Shown in pieces: positions 48,201 to 57,684 of a stretch of DNA of 64,000 nt (positions are counted from its first letter, which is position 1; the number at the start of each line of letters is the position of its first letter). Source of the DNA: Acinetobacter sp. HY1485 (lineage in GTDB: Bacteria; Pseudomonadota; Gammaproteobacteria; Pseudomonadales; Moraxellaceae); assembly GCF_027568475.1 (NCBI RefSeq), contig NZ_JANKZG010000001.1, positions 62,001-126,000 of the forward strand. The letters run 5' to 3'. Both the position numbers and the translations under genes were made by a program. Below the pieces are notes generated by a model, which had not been told where the DNA came from, made no database searches, and saw only the letters and a list, made by a program, of their open reading frames with translations.

Positions 48201-49034
48201 ATGTCAAAAGTTGATGTCGCAATTGGATTATTGTTCTGTAAAAGCAAAGTTTTAGTGGGGTGGCGTGAAGCAAAACAGCATCAAGGTAACAAGCATGAAT
48301 TTGCAGGTGGTAAGGTAGAACAAGGTGAAACACCACGCCAAGCATGTGAACGTGAAATTTTAGAAGAAACAGGCTTACATATAACAAATTGGCATGCGTG
48401 GGATACCATTTGCCACGAATATGAAGACCTTACAGTAACATTACATTTATTTTATGCACATACTCATCAAACAGAAGTAAAAGCCCCATGGCAATGGTAC
48501 GAGCGTGATGAATTATTAAATCTAAATTTTCCTAAAGCCAATGATGCTATTTTACAGCGTTTGCAGTGGAAAAAATGGATTAAGATTACAGATCAATTTG
48601 AGCAATCTGAAAAAGCATTGGTGTATTGGCGCAACAATGTTGAATTGGCTGATCAGCCACTAGCCAATTTAATTATAAATATAGAGATTGCAAACACCTT
48701 ACTACTAGATCAACAAAAACAACTTGGTGCTATACATTTAAGTCATTCACAGCTTTTACAAACCACATCACTCAAAACAGGCGTACGGTATATCGCTGCT
48801 TGCCATGATGCACAAAGCCTACAGTATGCGGAAAAAATTGGGTGTGATGCGGTACTTTTAAGCCCTGTATTTGCAACAAAAACCCATCCCGAAGCAGTGC
48901 CATTAGGATGGGAACAATTTACACACCTTGCTCAAAAAAGCAATTTGTTGGTTTTTGCTTTAGGTGGTGTGTCCCCACAACAAGATGTCCCTTGTTATGG
49001 GGTCGCAGGTATTTCTCAATTTAAAGCACTTTGA
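48201..49034 (+). CDS. Nudix hydrolase fused to a ThiE-like domain
   Basis: A 277-residue fusion. Residues ~1-125 are a Nudix hydrolase (MutT-like) with Nudix box GGKVEQGETPRQACEREILEETGL. Residues ~150-277 resemble thiamine-phosphate synthase (ThiE), with GAIHLS, CDAVLLSPVFATKTHPEA and FALGGVSP. The fusion is known in Pseudomonas-type genomes; MutT function (removing 8-oxo-dGTP) is the likely main role, and the ThiE part may be catalytically changed. Its C terminus seems shorter than many homologs. It overlaps the next convergent gene by 19 bp. Confidence 0.85.
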   Translation: MSKVDVAIGLLFCKSKVLVGWREAKQHQGNKHEFAGGKVEQGETPRQACEREILEETGLHITNWHAWDTICHEYEDLTVTLHLFYAHTHQTEVKAPWQWYERDELLNLNFPKANDAILQRLQWKKWIKITDQFEQSEKALVYWRNNVELADQPLANLIINIEIANTLLLDQQKQLGAIHLSHSQLLQTTSLKTGVRYIAACHDAQSLQYAEKIGCDAVLLSPVFATKTHPEAVPLGWEQFTHLAQKSNLLVFALGGVSPQQDVPCYGVAGISQFKAL

Positions 49035-49555
49035 GCCTTTTGGATGGTTGCTGTGTCATTTTGTAGTTGAGCCGTACGTAATACTACTTGCCACAATTGC
49101 TTTTTGATTCCAGCATCTGAACTTAAGCTAATGCCACGATTTGCCAAAGATTTTGCTTGAGGCAGTTTGTTTTTTTGTAATGCAATTTGCGAAAGTAACA
49201 AATAACCCTCTGCCGATTGAGGAGCAAGGCGTTGTGCCTGTAAGCCTAATTGCTCGGCACGATCTAAATTATTTTGTTTAAATGCTTGTTGCGCTTGAGC
49301 AAGTGTACTTTTAAATGCAGGTAACGTTGAGCCATCGTTATGCTGTTGTGGTTGCTGTTTAGGCGCAACCACAATAGGGCGTGATTCACGCTTAATTTCA
49401 CCCACGTTATAAGGTGTAATCGTTACCCCATTTTTGTTTGTGGTCGGTTGTACTGCTACAGGTGTTGGGGCAGGTTTAGGTTGTGGCTGAGGTGGGGTGG
49501 TGGTTGTACACCCCACTAATAGCAACATTAAAATACTACCAAGTTGAATTTTCAT
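49016..49555 (-). CDS. TPR-type lipoprotein, candidate LpoP activator of PBP1b
   Basis: A 179-residue lipoprotein with lipobox LLLVGC, then a long Pro/Gln/Thr-rich linker (~17-85), then a short helical TPR-like domain (~88-175: AQQAFKQNNLDRAEQLGLQA and SAEGYLLLSQIALQKNK). Its start overlaps the PBP1b stop (TAATG). The architecture and the link to PBP1b fit LpoP, the outer-membrane activator of PBP1b described in Pseudomonas aeruginosa and inferred in Acinetobacter. The assignment rests on layout, not on close sequence identity. Confidence 0.7.
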   Translation of the reverse strand: MKIQLGSILMLLLVGCTTTTPPQPQPKPAPTPVAVQPTTNKNGVTITPYNVGEIKRESRPIVVAPKQQPQQHNDGSTLPAFKSTLAQAQQAFKQNNLDRAEQLGLQAQRLAPQSAEGYLLLSQIALQKNKLPQAKSLANRGISLSSDAGIKKQLWQVVLRTAQLQNDTATIQKAQSALN

Positions 49556-51918
49556 TATTGTTGTCCTTGCTCATAACTACCTGAAGAAATGACTTGTGCA
49601 GGTGGTTCAGTTGGTGGTGTTTCTGTTTCATTAATTAAGTTTTCAAGTGGGTCGCTTGCATCACTGCTTGGTTCGGTTTGGTAACCAGGTAAAGCACAAG
49701 ATGTGGCATGTTTAGGTACAGTATTGGCAAGCAAGGGCACATACATTGCATTTGAACAGCCCTGAGCAGATAAATCACCTGATGGAACATCAATCCACTG
49801 CCATTGTACATCTTCAGGCTGTTTAAGATTAACAGGCTGTTGGCGAAGCTGACGCATTACATTTGTCCAAACAGGCAATGCCCCTGTAGAACCTGTTAAG
49901 CCTGTGATTTTATTATTATCTAAGCCTAACCAAACCACTGTGACATAGTTACCTGAATAACCTGCAAACCAAGAGTCACGCGCATCGTTTGTAGTACCAG
50001 ATTTACCTGCAAGATTAAGGGTGCTTGGAAGCGCTTTATAAGCAGACTGACCTGTACCTGAACGCATCACTTGTTGTAAACCATAGTTTAAAATATAAGC
50101 TGATGCCGGGTCGATGGTTTGCTGAACATCTAAACTGTAGCGGTCTAAAACTTTACCATTTTGATCGACCACGGCACGGATGGATTTGGTTGGATATTTA
50201 AAACCACCTGTTGCAAAGTTACCATAAATACTCAGTACTTCCATAGGCGACATATTCACTGCACCTAAGAATGTAGATGGGTACTGTGGGACATCACTCG
50301 TTACGCCAAATTTATGCAGGTTATTGATAAAAGAAGCAACACCAAACTGTTGACCCATATTTACAGCAGCCAAGTTATATGAATGTTCAAGCGCTTGTAC
50401 CATTGGCACCATGCCATGTTCACCGCCACCGTAGTTTTTAGGTGTCCATGCTTTACCATTACTGCGAATACTCACAGCTGTATCAGGAATTAAACTTGCC
50501 CAGTTGTAGCGTCCTGATTCAATCGCTGTAATATAAATGGCAGGTTTTAACAATGAGCCAACTTGACGTTTCGCATCAATTGTACGGTTAAAGCCTGTAA
50601 AGTCTTGAGTAGAGCCAACAGCTGCCACAAGTTCGCCATTTTCAGGACGTTGAATGAGTACAGCACCTTGTAAATTATTAAGTGCTTTAGGATTACGTTT
50701 AATGAGTAAATCCACACTTTGTTTCATTGCATTTTGTGTACGTATTTGGGCAATTGGGTCAAGTGTGGTGAAAATACGTAAACCTTGATTCGTCAGATCT
50801 GAATCTTGATATTCTGTACGCAGTTGACGACGTACAATATCCATAAAATCAGGGAAACGTGTTGGACCCAATGCAGGTTTTTCTACAACACCTAATGGGC
50901 GTGCAATTTCACGTTCATATTGTTCTTGCGTTAGCTTACCCATCACGAGCATATTGTGCAGTACGGTATCTCGGCGGTTTTTAGCCCCTTGAGGGTTGCG
51001 CCATGGGTTATAAAGCGATGGACCTTGTACTAAACCTACCAAAAAGGCTTGCTGTGAGATATTAAGTTCACGTAAGGGTAAACCAAAATAAAACTGTGAA
51101 GCTAAGCCATAACCGTTAATTGAATAGTTGCCGTTTTGTCCTAGATGTACTTCATTTAAATAGGCTTCTAAAATTTCATCTTTGCTGTAATGAACTTCGA
51201 GTAACAACGACATGAACGCTTCATTAAATTTACGTTTAAAAGTTTGTTCAGGCGATAAAAAGAAGTTTTTAACCAGCTGTTGGGTTAGGGTTGAACCACC
51301 TTGACGTCTACCGCCTGTCACATTACTCACAATGGCACGTGCAGTACCTCTAAATGACAAACCATGATGCTCATAAAAATTACGATCTTCGGTGGCAATC
51401 AATGCATTAATGAGCGGTTGTGGTACATTTTTTAATTTAATCAGTACACGGTCTTCGTTGTGTTGTGGGTAAATTCCACCAATCAACATTGGCTCTAAGC
51501 GAGTCATGCCTGTACTAGAGGCTTGGGTACTTTGTACGTTTATAATTTGGTCTTGGGCAAAAGCTAAAGAAATGACTTGCTCGGCTTCAGTGCTATCACC
51601 AAAATCGAAACCGCGCGTATGTACGGCAACCTGATTGCCATTGACTGTAAATGTACCGGGTTGGGTATAGCTATCGGCTTTTTTATAGTTTAACAGCTGT
51701 AATTCTTGTAAAAAATCGGTTTCGCTTACAGGCGCCTGATTATAAATTTCTAAAGGACGTGCATAAACTTTTGCAGGAATATCCCAACGTTGTCCTTCAA
51801 ATTTAGATTGAATAACATTGTCTAACCGAACAAGATAAAAACTAAAAGCAATAAAACCGCCTATAACTAGGAGGACAAAAATCAGTGCAATAACACCAAG
51901 ACCGCGTTGTGACTTCAT
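49555..51918 (-). CDS. mrcB: penicillin-binding protein 1B (bifunctional)
   Basis: Makes and crosslinks peptidoglycan glycan strands in the periplasm. One N-terminal anchor (~6-30) is followed by the UB2H-like region, the GT51 transferase (EDRNFYEHHG, RQGGSTLTQQLVKNFF, EAYLNEVHLG) and the transpeptidase (SLLKPAIY, SYN in HSYNLAAVNMG, KSGTTN). I chose ATG 51918 because it gives the usual short cytoplasmic tail before the anchor. A TTG at 51981 and an ATG at 51957 are also in frame; none has a strong SD. It is coupled to the lipoprotein gene downstream. Confidence 0.92.
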   Translation of the reverse strand: MKSQRGLGVIALIFVLLVIGGFIAFSFYLVRLDNVIQSKFEGQRWDIPAKVYARPLEIYNQAPVSETDFLQELQLLNYKKADSYTQPGTFTVNGNQVAVHTRGFDFGDSTEAEQVISLAFAQDQIINVQSTQASSTGMTRLEPMLIGGIYPQHNEDRVLIKLKNVPQPLINALIATEDRNFYEHHGLSFRGTARAIVSNVTGGRRQGGSTLTQQLVKNFFLSPEQTFKRKFNEAFMSLLLEVHYSKDEILEAYLNEVHLGQNGNYSINGYGLASQFYFGLPLRELNISQQAFLVGLVQGPSLYNPWRNPQGAKNRRDTVLHNMLVMGKLTQEQYEREIARPLGVVEKPALGPTRFPDFMDIVRRQLRTEYQDSDLTNQGLRIFTTLDPIAQIRTQNAMKQSVDLLIKRNPKALNNLQGAVLIQRPENGELVAAVGSTQDFTGFNRTIDAKRQVGSLLKPAIYITAIESGRYNWASLIPDTAVSIRSNGKAWTPKNYGGGEHGMVPMVQALEHSYNLAAVNMGQQFGVASFINNLHKFGVTSDVPQYPSTFLGAVNMSPMEVLSIYGNFATGGFKYPTKSIRAVVDQNGKVLDRYSLDVQQTIDPASAYILNYGLQQVMRSGTGQSAYKALPSTLNLAGKSGTTNDARDSWFAGYSGNYVTVVWLGLDNNKITGLTGSTGALPVWTNVMRQLRQQPVNLKQPEDVQWQWIDVPSGDLSAQGCSNAMYVPLLANTVPKHATSCALPGYQTEPSSDASDPLENLINETETPPTEPPAQVISSGSYEQGQQ

Positions 51919-52030
51919 ATAAAAGTGATAAGCTATCTGAATAAACCCCGTAATCATGCGAAGCTTTTTTTTATTTTGCAATGATTATTCGTGTAACAGG
52001 TAAAAAAATATTTTAAATGGAGCGCCACCC

Positions 52031-52945
52031 TTGGCAAAAATTTCACCACAATCTTTTAGAAATATTGGACTTGTTGGACGCCCAGATAAATCTGCTGTGG
52101 TCGATACCTTGTGCTTAATTTATGATCATTTGCTTAAGCGAGGCTTACATCCTATTTTTGATGCAGATACGGCAAAATTAGTGCCATATCAACAATGCCA
52201 AAGTGTAAGCCGTGATGAACTTGGTGAAATTGTCGATTTAGTGATTGTCGTTGGTGGTGATGGATCATTGTTGCATGCCGCACGCGCTTTGGTTAAATAT
52301 AATACACCTGTGATTGGGGTGAACCGCGGACGTTTAGGTTTTTTAACTGACATTAAACCTAACCAAGTGTTACAAAAACTCGACCAAGTGTTACAAGGTG
52401 ATTTCCAACAAGATCGCCGTTTTTTACTTGATATTGAAATCAAAGCAGGCGATCGGGTCAAACATCGTGCAATTGCTTTAAACGATATTGTACTTCATTC
52501 GGGTAAATCTGTGCATATGATGGATTTTGACCTGTGTATTGATGGGCAATTTGTTTATCGTCAACATAGTGATGGACTGATTGTGGCAACACCCACAGGT
52601 TCAACCGCCTATGCACTATCAGGTGGTGGACCAATTTTACATCCTAATATGGATGCCATAGCACTTGTACCGATGCATCCGCACACCTTGTCATCACGTC
52701 CAATTATTGTAGGCGATCAAAGTGAAATTAAAATTACGGTAGGCGAAAGTCGCCTTGTGGCAATGGTGAGTGCAGATGGTCAGCAGAGTGTGGCGTTAAG
52801 TGTGGGCGAGAGTTTACATATTCGTAAACACCCGCATAAATTAAATTTGCTTCATCCACCGGGGTATGACTTTTATATGGCATGCCGAACCAAATTAGGA
52901 TGGAACCAAGATTTTGAAGCCTTGCGTGAACAGGAAGAGTCATGA
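52031..52945 (+). CDS. nadK: NAD kinase (TTG start)
   Basis: Phosphorylates NAD to NADP. The core site reads VVGGDGSLLHAAR, followed by GVNRGRLGFLTDI and TPTGSTAYALSGGGPI. At 304 residues it is normal. There is no in-frame ATG near the start. A GGAG lies eight bases before a TTG at 52031, so I take TTG as the start. It overlaps the next gene by four bases (ATGA). Confidence 0.92.
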   Translation: MAKISPQSFRNIGLVGRPDKSAVVDTLCLIYDHLLKRGLHPIFDADTAKLVPYQQCQSVSRDELGEIVDLVIVVGGDGSLLHAARALVKYNTPVIGVNRGRLGFLTDIKPNQVLQKLDQVLQGDFQQDRRFLLDIEIKAGDRVKHRAIALNDIVLHSGKSVHMMDFDLCIDGQFVYRQHSDGLIVATPTGSTAYALSGGGPILHPNMDAIALVPMHPHTLSSRPIIVGDQSEIKITVGESRLVAMVSADGQQSVALSVGESLHIRKHPHKLNLLHPPGYDFYMACRTKLGWNQDFEALREQEES

Positions 52946-53196
52946 ATATTGAGCAGATGTTAGCAATTTTAAACCCTGAAATTGTGCAAAAACTAAAAAC
53001 AGCCGTAGAAATTGGCAAGTGGGAAAATGGCGTAGTACTCACAAAAGAACAGCGTGCAACATGTATGCAAGCCGTGCTGGCATGGGAGCATACGCATTTA
53101 CCCGAACAAGAACGCATAGGTTATATTGATCGTGGTTCTAAGGAAGAAGGGGAGCAGTGCGATGATGAGCCACCACAACCCATTCGGTTTATTTAA
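52942..53196 (+). CDS. YeaC-like DUF1315 family protein
   Basis: An 84-residue acidic protein with MNIEQMLAILNPEIVQKLKTA at the start, WENGVVLTKEQR in the middle and an EEGEQCDDEPPQPIRF tail. The pattern fits DUF1315 (YeaC), of unknown function. It overlaps nadK (ATGA) and its 3' end overlaps convergent ybiB by 8 bp. Confidence 0.78.
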   Translation: MNIEQMLAILNPEIVQKLKTAVEIGKWENGVVLTKEQRATCMQAVLAWEHTHLPEQERIGYIDRGSKEEGEQCDDEPPQPIRFI

Positions 53197-54193
53197 AACG
53201 GTTTTGCCATAATTGTGTTGCAAGCGTTTGAGCCTCTACAAAAGTAGGGGCTTTTTGTAAGGCTACAAGTGCAATTGCCATGGTTTCAATAATTGCCACT
53301 TCGCCATAAGTATGAGGTTGTCCCTCCCAAACAGCTTTAATGGTGTCTAAATCAAGATATTCTTCTGCAGGGCTACGGTCGGGTGTGAGCTTTGGTAGTT
53401 CATGTTCGTACAGTTCACCATTTTGAATACCACATACTAAGGTTTTCGCATCAGGGTTACGTTCAAACTCACCACCTTCACCTTTAATTACTACACTGTT
53501 TAAGTAGCCTAAGCGTAATGCTGCATGTTGGTGGGATGTGCGATATGCAGGATGAAAAATAGACTGTAAAGTCACGGGTGCATTAAAGGGATTAATCAAG
53601 CGTGCAAGCGTATGCACAGGTGAGCGAAGCCCCATGACGTTACGCAATCCAATCAGTTCATCTAGTACAGGTGAGATTGCATATAAAGGCATGTAGGCAA
53701 AATTTTGTTGTTTAAGTTGCGCTTCTACTTCTGCTTGAGTTGTACAAATTGGAAAACCTAAATAGCTTAAGACTTGTTCTGAATAAACACGGTTAAGGGT
53801 ATGACCTGCCGCCCCATGCATGACAATACGAATCCCATTTTTTGCAAGCGTAAGCGCTGCAAGTAAATACCATGGGTAATGTTTACGTTTGCCTGCATAA
53901 GATGACCAATCTAAATCAACCTCAAGGGGTTCAAACGTAAGTTGGTCTTTGGTGGCTTGTACAAAACCTGCGAGCTCGTCCACAGATTCTTCTTTAACAC
54001 GTAACAGCATTAAAAAAGCGCCAAGTTGAACGTCTAATACGTCGCCGTTTAAAATCAGCCTAAATGCATCATATGCCTCTTGGTATGTGAGGCTACGTGC
54101 GCCATTTTTTCCTTTGCCAATAATTTTAATATATTGTGCAAATGGGTGTTCTAAGTCTTGGTATAAGTTGCGCTTTGTTGACATTTGCATCAT
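53189..54193 (-). CDS. ybiB: YbiB-type anthranilate phosphoribosyltransferase-like protein
   Basis: A 334-residue protein with the TrpD fold (HPFAQYIKIIGKGKNGARSLTYQEAYDAF, GDVLDVQLGAFLMLLRVKEES, VMHGAAG). It belongs to the YbiB/TrpD2 group, which binds nucleic acids rather than making tryptophan. Three ATGs (54193, 54190, 54184) are possible starts; GAGAA suits any of them. Confidence 0.85.
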   Translation of the reverse strand: MMQMSTKRNLYQDLEHPFAQYIKIIGKGKNGARSLTYQEAYDAFRLILNGDVLDVQLGAFLMLLRVKEESVDELAGFVQATKDQLTFEPLEVDLDWSSYAGKRKHYPWYLLAALTLAKNGIRIVMHGAAGHTLNRVYSEQVLSYLGFPICTTQAEVEAQLKQQNFAYMPLYAISPVLDELIGLRNVMGLRSPVHTLARLINPFNAPVTLQSIFHPAYRTSHQHAALRLGYLNSVVIKGEGGEFERNPDAKTLVCGIQNGELYEHELPKLTPDRSPAEEYLDLDTIKAVWEGQPHTYGEVAIIETMAIALVALQKAPTFVEAQTLATQLWQNRFK

Positions 54194-54269
54194 TTCTCAT
54201 TTGAATAATACGATTATATCTTGAATAATGGTTATACTTAAAATCCGTTATGTATAGGGCGAAATCAAC

Positions 54270-55376
54270 ATGATCCATGATGATCATCAAACGACTTCTT
54301 TAAATTTAGATCAAATCCGTTCAGATATTGATAGTGTGGATCAACAAATCCAAGATCTTATCAATCGCCGTGCACGTTTGGCTGAAGCTGTAGCAAAAGC
54401 AAAATTTGCAACAGAAGAAGATCCTTTGTTTTATCGCCCTGAACGAGAAGCACAAGTATTACGCAAAGTGATGGCACGTAACGAAGGTCCATTATCTGAT
54501 GCAACCGTTGCACGCTTATTTCGTGAGATTATGTCGGCTTGTTTGGCACTTGAAGCACCGCAAAGCATCGCATTTTTAGGTCCTGAGGGCACCTTTACTC
54601 AAGCTGCGGCACTTAAACATTTTGGGCAAGATGCTGTGGTACGTCCACTCACAACCATTGATGAAATCTTCCGTGAAGTAGAAGCAGGGAGTGCACATTA
54701 TGGTGTTGTTCCTGTTGAGAATTCATCTGAAGGGGTTGTCAACCATACATTAGATTGTTTTAAAGCATCACATCTTAATGTGATTGGTGAAGTTGAATTA
54801 CGTATTCATCATCAATTCTTAGTGTCTGAAAATACGCGTAAAGACAGTATTAAACAAATTTATGCGCATCAACAAGCATTAGCACAATGCCGTCAATGGC
54901 TTGATTTACATTATCCAGGGGTGGAGCGTGTACCATTAACGTCTAATGCAGAAGCCGCACGCCGTATTCGTAATGAGTGGCATTCGGCAGCGATTGCATC
55001 TGATATTGCAGCAACGACGTATGGTCTAGAAATTTTACACAGCAATATTGAAGATAATCCTGAAAATACCACTCGCTTTTTAGTGATTGGGCGTGAAAAA
55101 ATTCCTGCAAGTGGTAATGATAAAACCTCACTTTTAATTTCTGCGCATAACCGTGCAGGCGCATTGCTCGAAATTTTAGAACCTTTTTCAAAACACAAAA
55201 TTAGTTTAACGAGTATAGAAACTCGCCCTGCATTACCAGAAAAATGGTCTTATGTCTTTTTTATTGATTTAGAAGGGCATATTGATCAAGAAAATGTAGC
55301 TGCTGCCATTGAAGAAATTCGCCCAATGGTCAAAGAACTTCGTGTACTTGGTTCATACCCTGTGGCGGTGTTGTAA
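54270..55376 (+). CDS. pheA: chorismate mutase/prephenate dehydratase (P-protein)
   Basis: Makes phenylpyruvate from chorismate. Domain order is chorismate mutase (~10-95), prephenate dehydratase (~100-285, with FLGPEGTFTQAAALKHFG and NTTRFLVIG, here ENTTRFLVIG) and C-terminal ACT domain for phenylalanine feedback (GALLEIL and ETRP). At 368 residues it is full length. It overlaps the next gene (TAATG), so synthesis of aromatic precursors is coupled. Confidence 0.95.
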   Translation: MIHDDHQTTSLNLDQIRSDIDSVDQQIQDLINRRARLAEAVAKAKFATEEDPLFYRPEREAQVLRKVMARNEGPLSDATVARLFREIMSACLALEAPQSIAFLGPEGTFTQAAALKHFGQDAVVRPLTTIDEIFREVEAGSAHYGVVPVENSSEGVVNHTLDCFKASHLNVIGEVELRIHHQFLVSENTRKDSIKQIYAHQQALAQCRQWLDLHYPGVERVPLTSNAEAARRIRNEWHSAAIASDIAATTYGLEILHSNIEDNPENTTRFLVIGREKIPASGNDKTSLLISAHNRAGALLEILEPFSKHKISLTSIETRPALPEKWSYVFFIDLEGHIDQENVAAAIEEIRPMVKELRVLGSYPVAVL

Positions 55377-57607
55377 TGTTTGAAAAGGTCGCATTTATTG
55401 GGCTTGGGCTCATTGGTTCAAGTTTGGCTCGCGTTATTCATGTCAATCACTTAGCAAAAAATGTGGTGGCATCTACACGTTCACAAAAAACACTTGATGA
55501 TGCGGTGGCACTTAGACTCATTTCTAAAGGGTTTTCTAACCCTGTAGATGCGGTAAAAGATGCCGATTTAGTCATACTTGCATTACCTGTACAAGCTACC
55601 GAAAAGGTACTTGCACAAATTAAACCATATTTGGGTGAACGTACGATTATTACCGATGTTGGCAGTACCAAAGGCAATGTGGTTGCTGCAGCCGAGCGTG
55701 TTTTTGGTACTTTGCCCAGTGGTTTTGTACCAGGGCATCCTATTGCAGGGGCAGAACATACAGGTGTGCATGCAGGTAAAGTTGATTTATTTGCACATCA
55801 TAAAGTGATTTTGACACCTCTACCCACAAGTTCAGATTGGGCGGTACAAAAGCTGATTGCCCTTTGGCAAGCTGCGCAAGCTGAAGTGATTTGTATGGAT
55901 GTTAAAAAGCATGATGAAGTGCTTGCTCATACTAGTCATTTACCGCATTTAATGGCTTTTAATTTGGTAGAACAGCTTGCAAATCGTGAAGATAACCTTG
56001 ATATTTTCCGTTACGCTGCAGGTGGTTTTAGAGATTTTTCAAGAATTGCAGCATCTGACCCACGTATGTGGCACGATATCTTTTTTGGAAATAAAGATGC
56101 TATTTTAAATGCGGTAGATGGGTTTGAAACACAACTCGCTAAAATTCGTCAACTGATTGAAAATGAAGATTCTCAGGCATTGATGGGGCTTCTTGGACAT
56201 GCTCAAGCAGCACGTCAACATTTTAATTATATGCTTGCTAAAAAACCTGTTATGGAGAAAAACAAGGTGACTCAAAAATTTACCATCCTGCCACAACAAC
56301 ACCGTTTTGAAGGAACATTTACTGTACCGGGTGATAAATCTGTGTCACATCGTTCTATTATGTTTGGTGCATTGGCAGAAGGCACAACCCACGTAACAGG
56401 CTTTTTAGAAGGCGAAGATGCTTTGGCAACACTACAAGCATTTAAAGATATGGGTGTAGAAATTGAAGGTCCGCACAATGGCGAAGTGACCATTCATGGT
56501 GTGGGCATGCACGGCTTAAAAGCACCAACAAAAGAGCTATACATGGGTAACTCAGGTACCAGTATGCGTTTGCTTTCGGGCATTTTAGCGGCACAAAAAT
56601 TTGATTCTGTAATGACAGGTGATGCGTCGTTGTCTAAACGCCCAATGGAACGTATTGCAAAACCACTTCGTGCGATGAATGCTCAAATTCAAACAACAGG
56701 GGAAAAAGGTACACCACCTGTCAGTATTACAGGCAACCAGCCATTACAAGGCATTGATTACGAGCTACCAATGGCATCGGCTCAAGTAAAGTCGGGTGTG
56801 TTATTGGCAGGTTTGTGGGCGGCAGGTACAACCTCTGTGGTAGAGCCTGAGCCAACGCGTGATCATACAGAGCGTATGTTACGTGCCTTTGGTTATGATG
56901 TAAAAACTGAAGGCAATAAAATTAGCCTTGTGGGCGGTGGCAAACTAGTAGGTACTAATATTCAAGTACCATCTGATATTTCATCATCAGCATTCTTTAT
57001 GGTAGGTGCTGCCATTTGTGAAAATTCTGATGTGACGCTTGAAGCGGTAGGGATTAACCCAACACGTACAGGTGTAATTGAAATTTTAAAACAAATGGGT
57101 GCGGATATTCAGGTACTAAACGAACGTATTGCAGGCGGAGAGCCGATTGCAGATATCCGTATTCGTGGTACACGTACATTAAAAGGAATTCATATTCCTG
57201 AAGATCAAGTACCTTTAGCGATTGATGAGTTCCCTGCATTATTTGTAGCAGCATCATGTGCTGAAGGACAAACTGTGTTGACAGGTGCGGCAGAATTACG
57301 TGTTAAAGAATCAGACCGTATTCAAGTGATGGCAGATGGTTTACAAGCCATGGGTATTGATTGCACACCAACAGCAGATGGTATTGTGATTGAAGGCAAG
57401 GGTAAAGCAGGCGATTGGTCACCAATTTTTAAAGGTGCAGAAATTGAGTCGCATCATGATCACCGTATTGCAATGAGCTTTAGTATTGCAGGTTTACGTG
57501 CAAGTGAAGCCATTACAATTTGTGGTACAGAAACGGTTGCAACGAGCTTTCCAACGTTTACACAACTTGCAAACGAAGCAGGATTAACCATTCAAACAGT
57601 AAATTAA
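55376..57607 (+). CDS. tyrA-aroA: fused prephenate dehydrogenase/EPSP synthase
   Basis: Residues ~1-290 are prephenate dehydrogenase (tyrosine branch), starting VAFIGLGLIGSSLARVI. Residues ~305-743 are EPSP synthase (shikimate pathway), with VPGDKSVSHRSIMFGALAEG, LYMGNSGTSMRLLSGILA and HHDHRIAMSFSIAG. A fusion of these two activities is normal in Acinetobacter and Pseudomonas-type genomes. A terminator follows. Confidence 0.95.
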   Translation: MFEKVAFIGLGLIGSSLARVIHVNHLAKNVVASTRSQKTLDDAVALRLISKGFSNPVDAVKDADLVILALPVQATEKVLAQIKPYLGERTIITDVGSTKGNVVAAAERVFGTLPSGFVPGHPIAGAEHTGVHAGKVDLFAHHKVILTPLPTSSDWAVQKLIALWQAAQAEVICMDVKKHDEVLAHTSHLPHLMAFNLVEQLANREDNLDIFRYAAGGFRDFSRIAASDPRMWHDIFFGNKDAILNAVDGFETQLAKIRQLIENEDSQALMGLLGHAQAARQHFNYMLAKKPVMEKNKVTQKFTILPQQHRFEGTFTVPGDKSVSHRSIMFGALAEGTTHVTGFLEGEDALATLQAFKDMGVEIEGPHNGEVTIHGVGMHGLKAPTKELYMGNSGTSMRLLSGILAAQKFDSVMTGDASLSKRPMERIAKPLRAMNAQIQTTGEKGTPPVSITGNQPLQGIDYELPMASAQVKSGVLLAGLWAAGTTSVVEPEPTRDHTERMLRAFGYDVKTEGNKISLVGGGKLVGTNIQVPSDISSSAFFMVGAAICENSDVTLEAVGINPTRTGVIEILKQMGADIQVLNERIAGGEPIADIRIRGTRTLKGIHIPEDQVPLAIDEFPALFVAASCAEGQTVLTGAAELRVKESDRIQVMADGLQAMGIDCTPTADGIVIEGKGKAGDWSPIFKGAEIESHHDHRIAMSFSIAGLRASEAITICGTETVATSFPTFTQLANEAGLTIQTVN

Positions 57608-57614
57608 CACAAAG

Positions 57615-57641
57615 AAGCCGAACATTACGTTCGGCTTTTTA
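57615..57641 (+). terminator. terminator of pheA-tyrA-aroA
   Basis: AAGCCGAAC-ATTAC-GTTCGGCTT (57615-57637) followed by T residues. Confidence 0.88.
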
Positions 57642-57684
57642 AATTCAAGTTAAACTATGAACAAGTTTATTTGTTTTATTTTTT

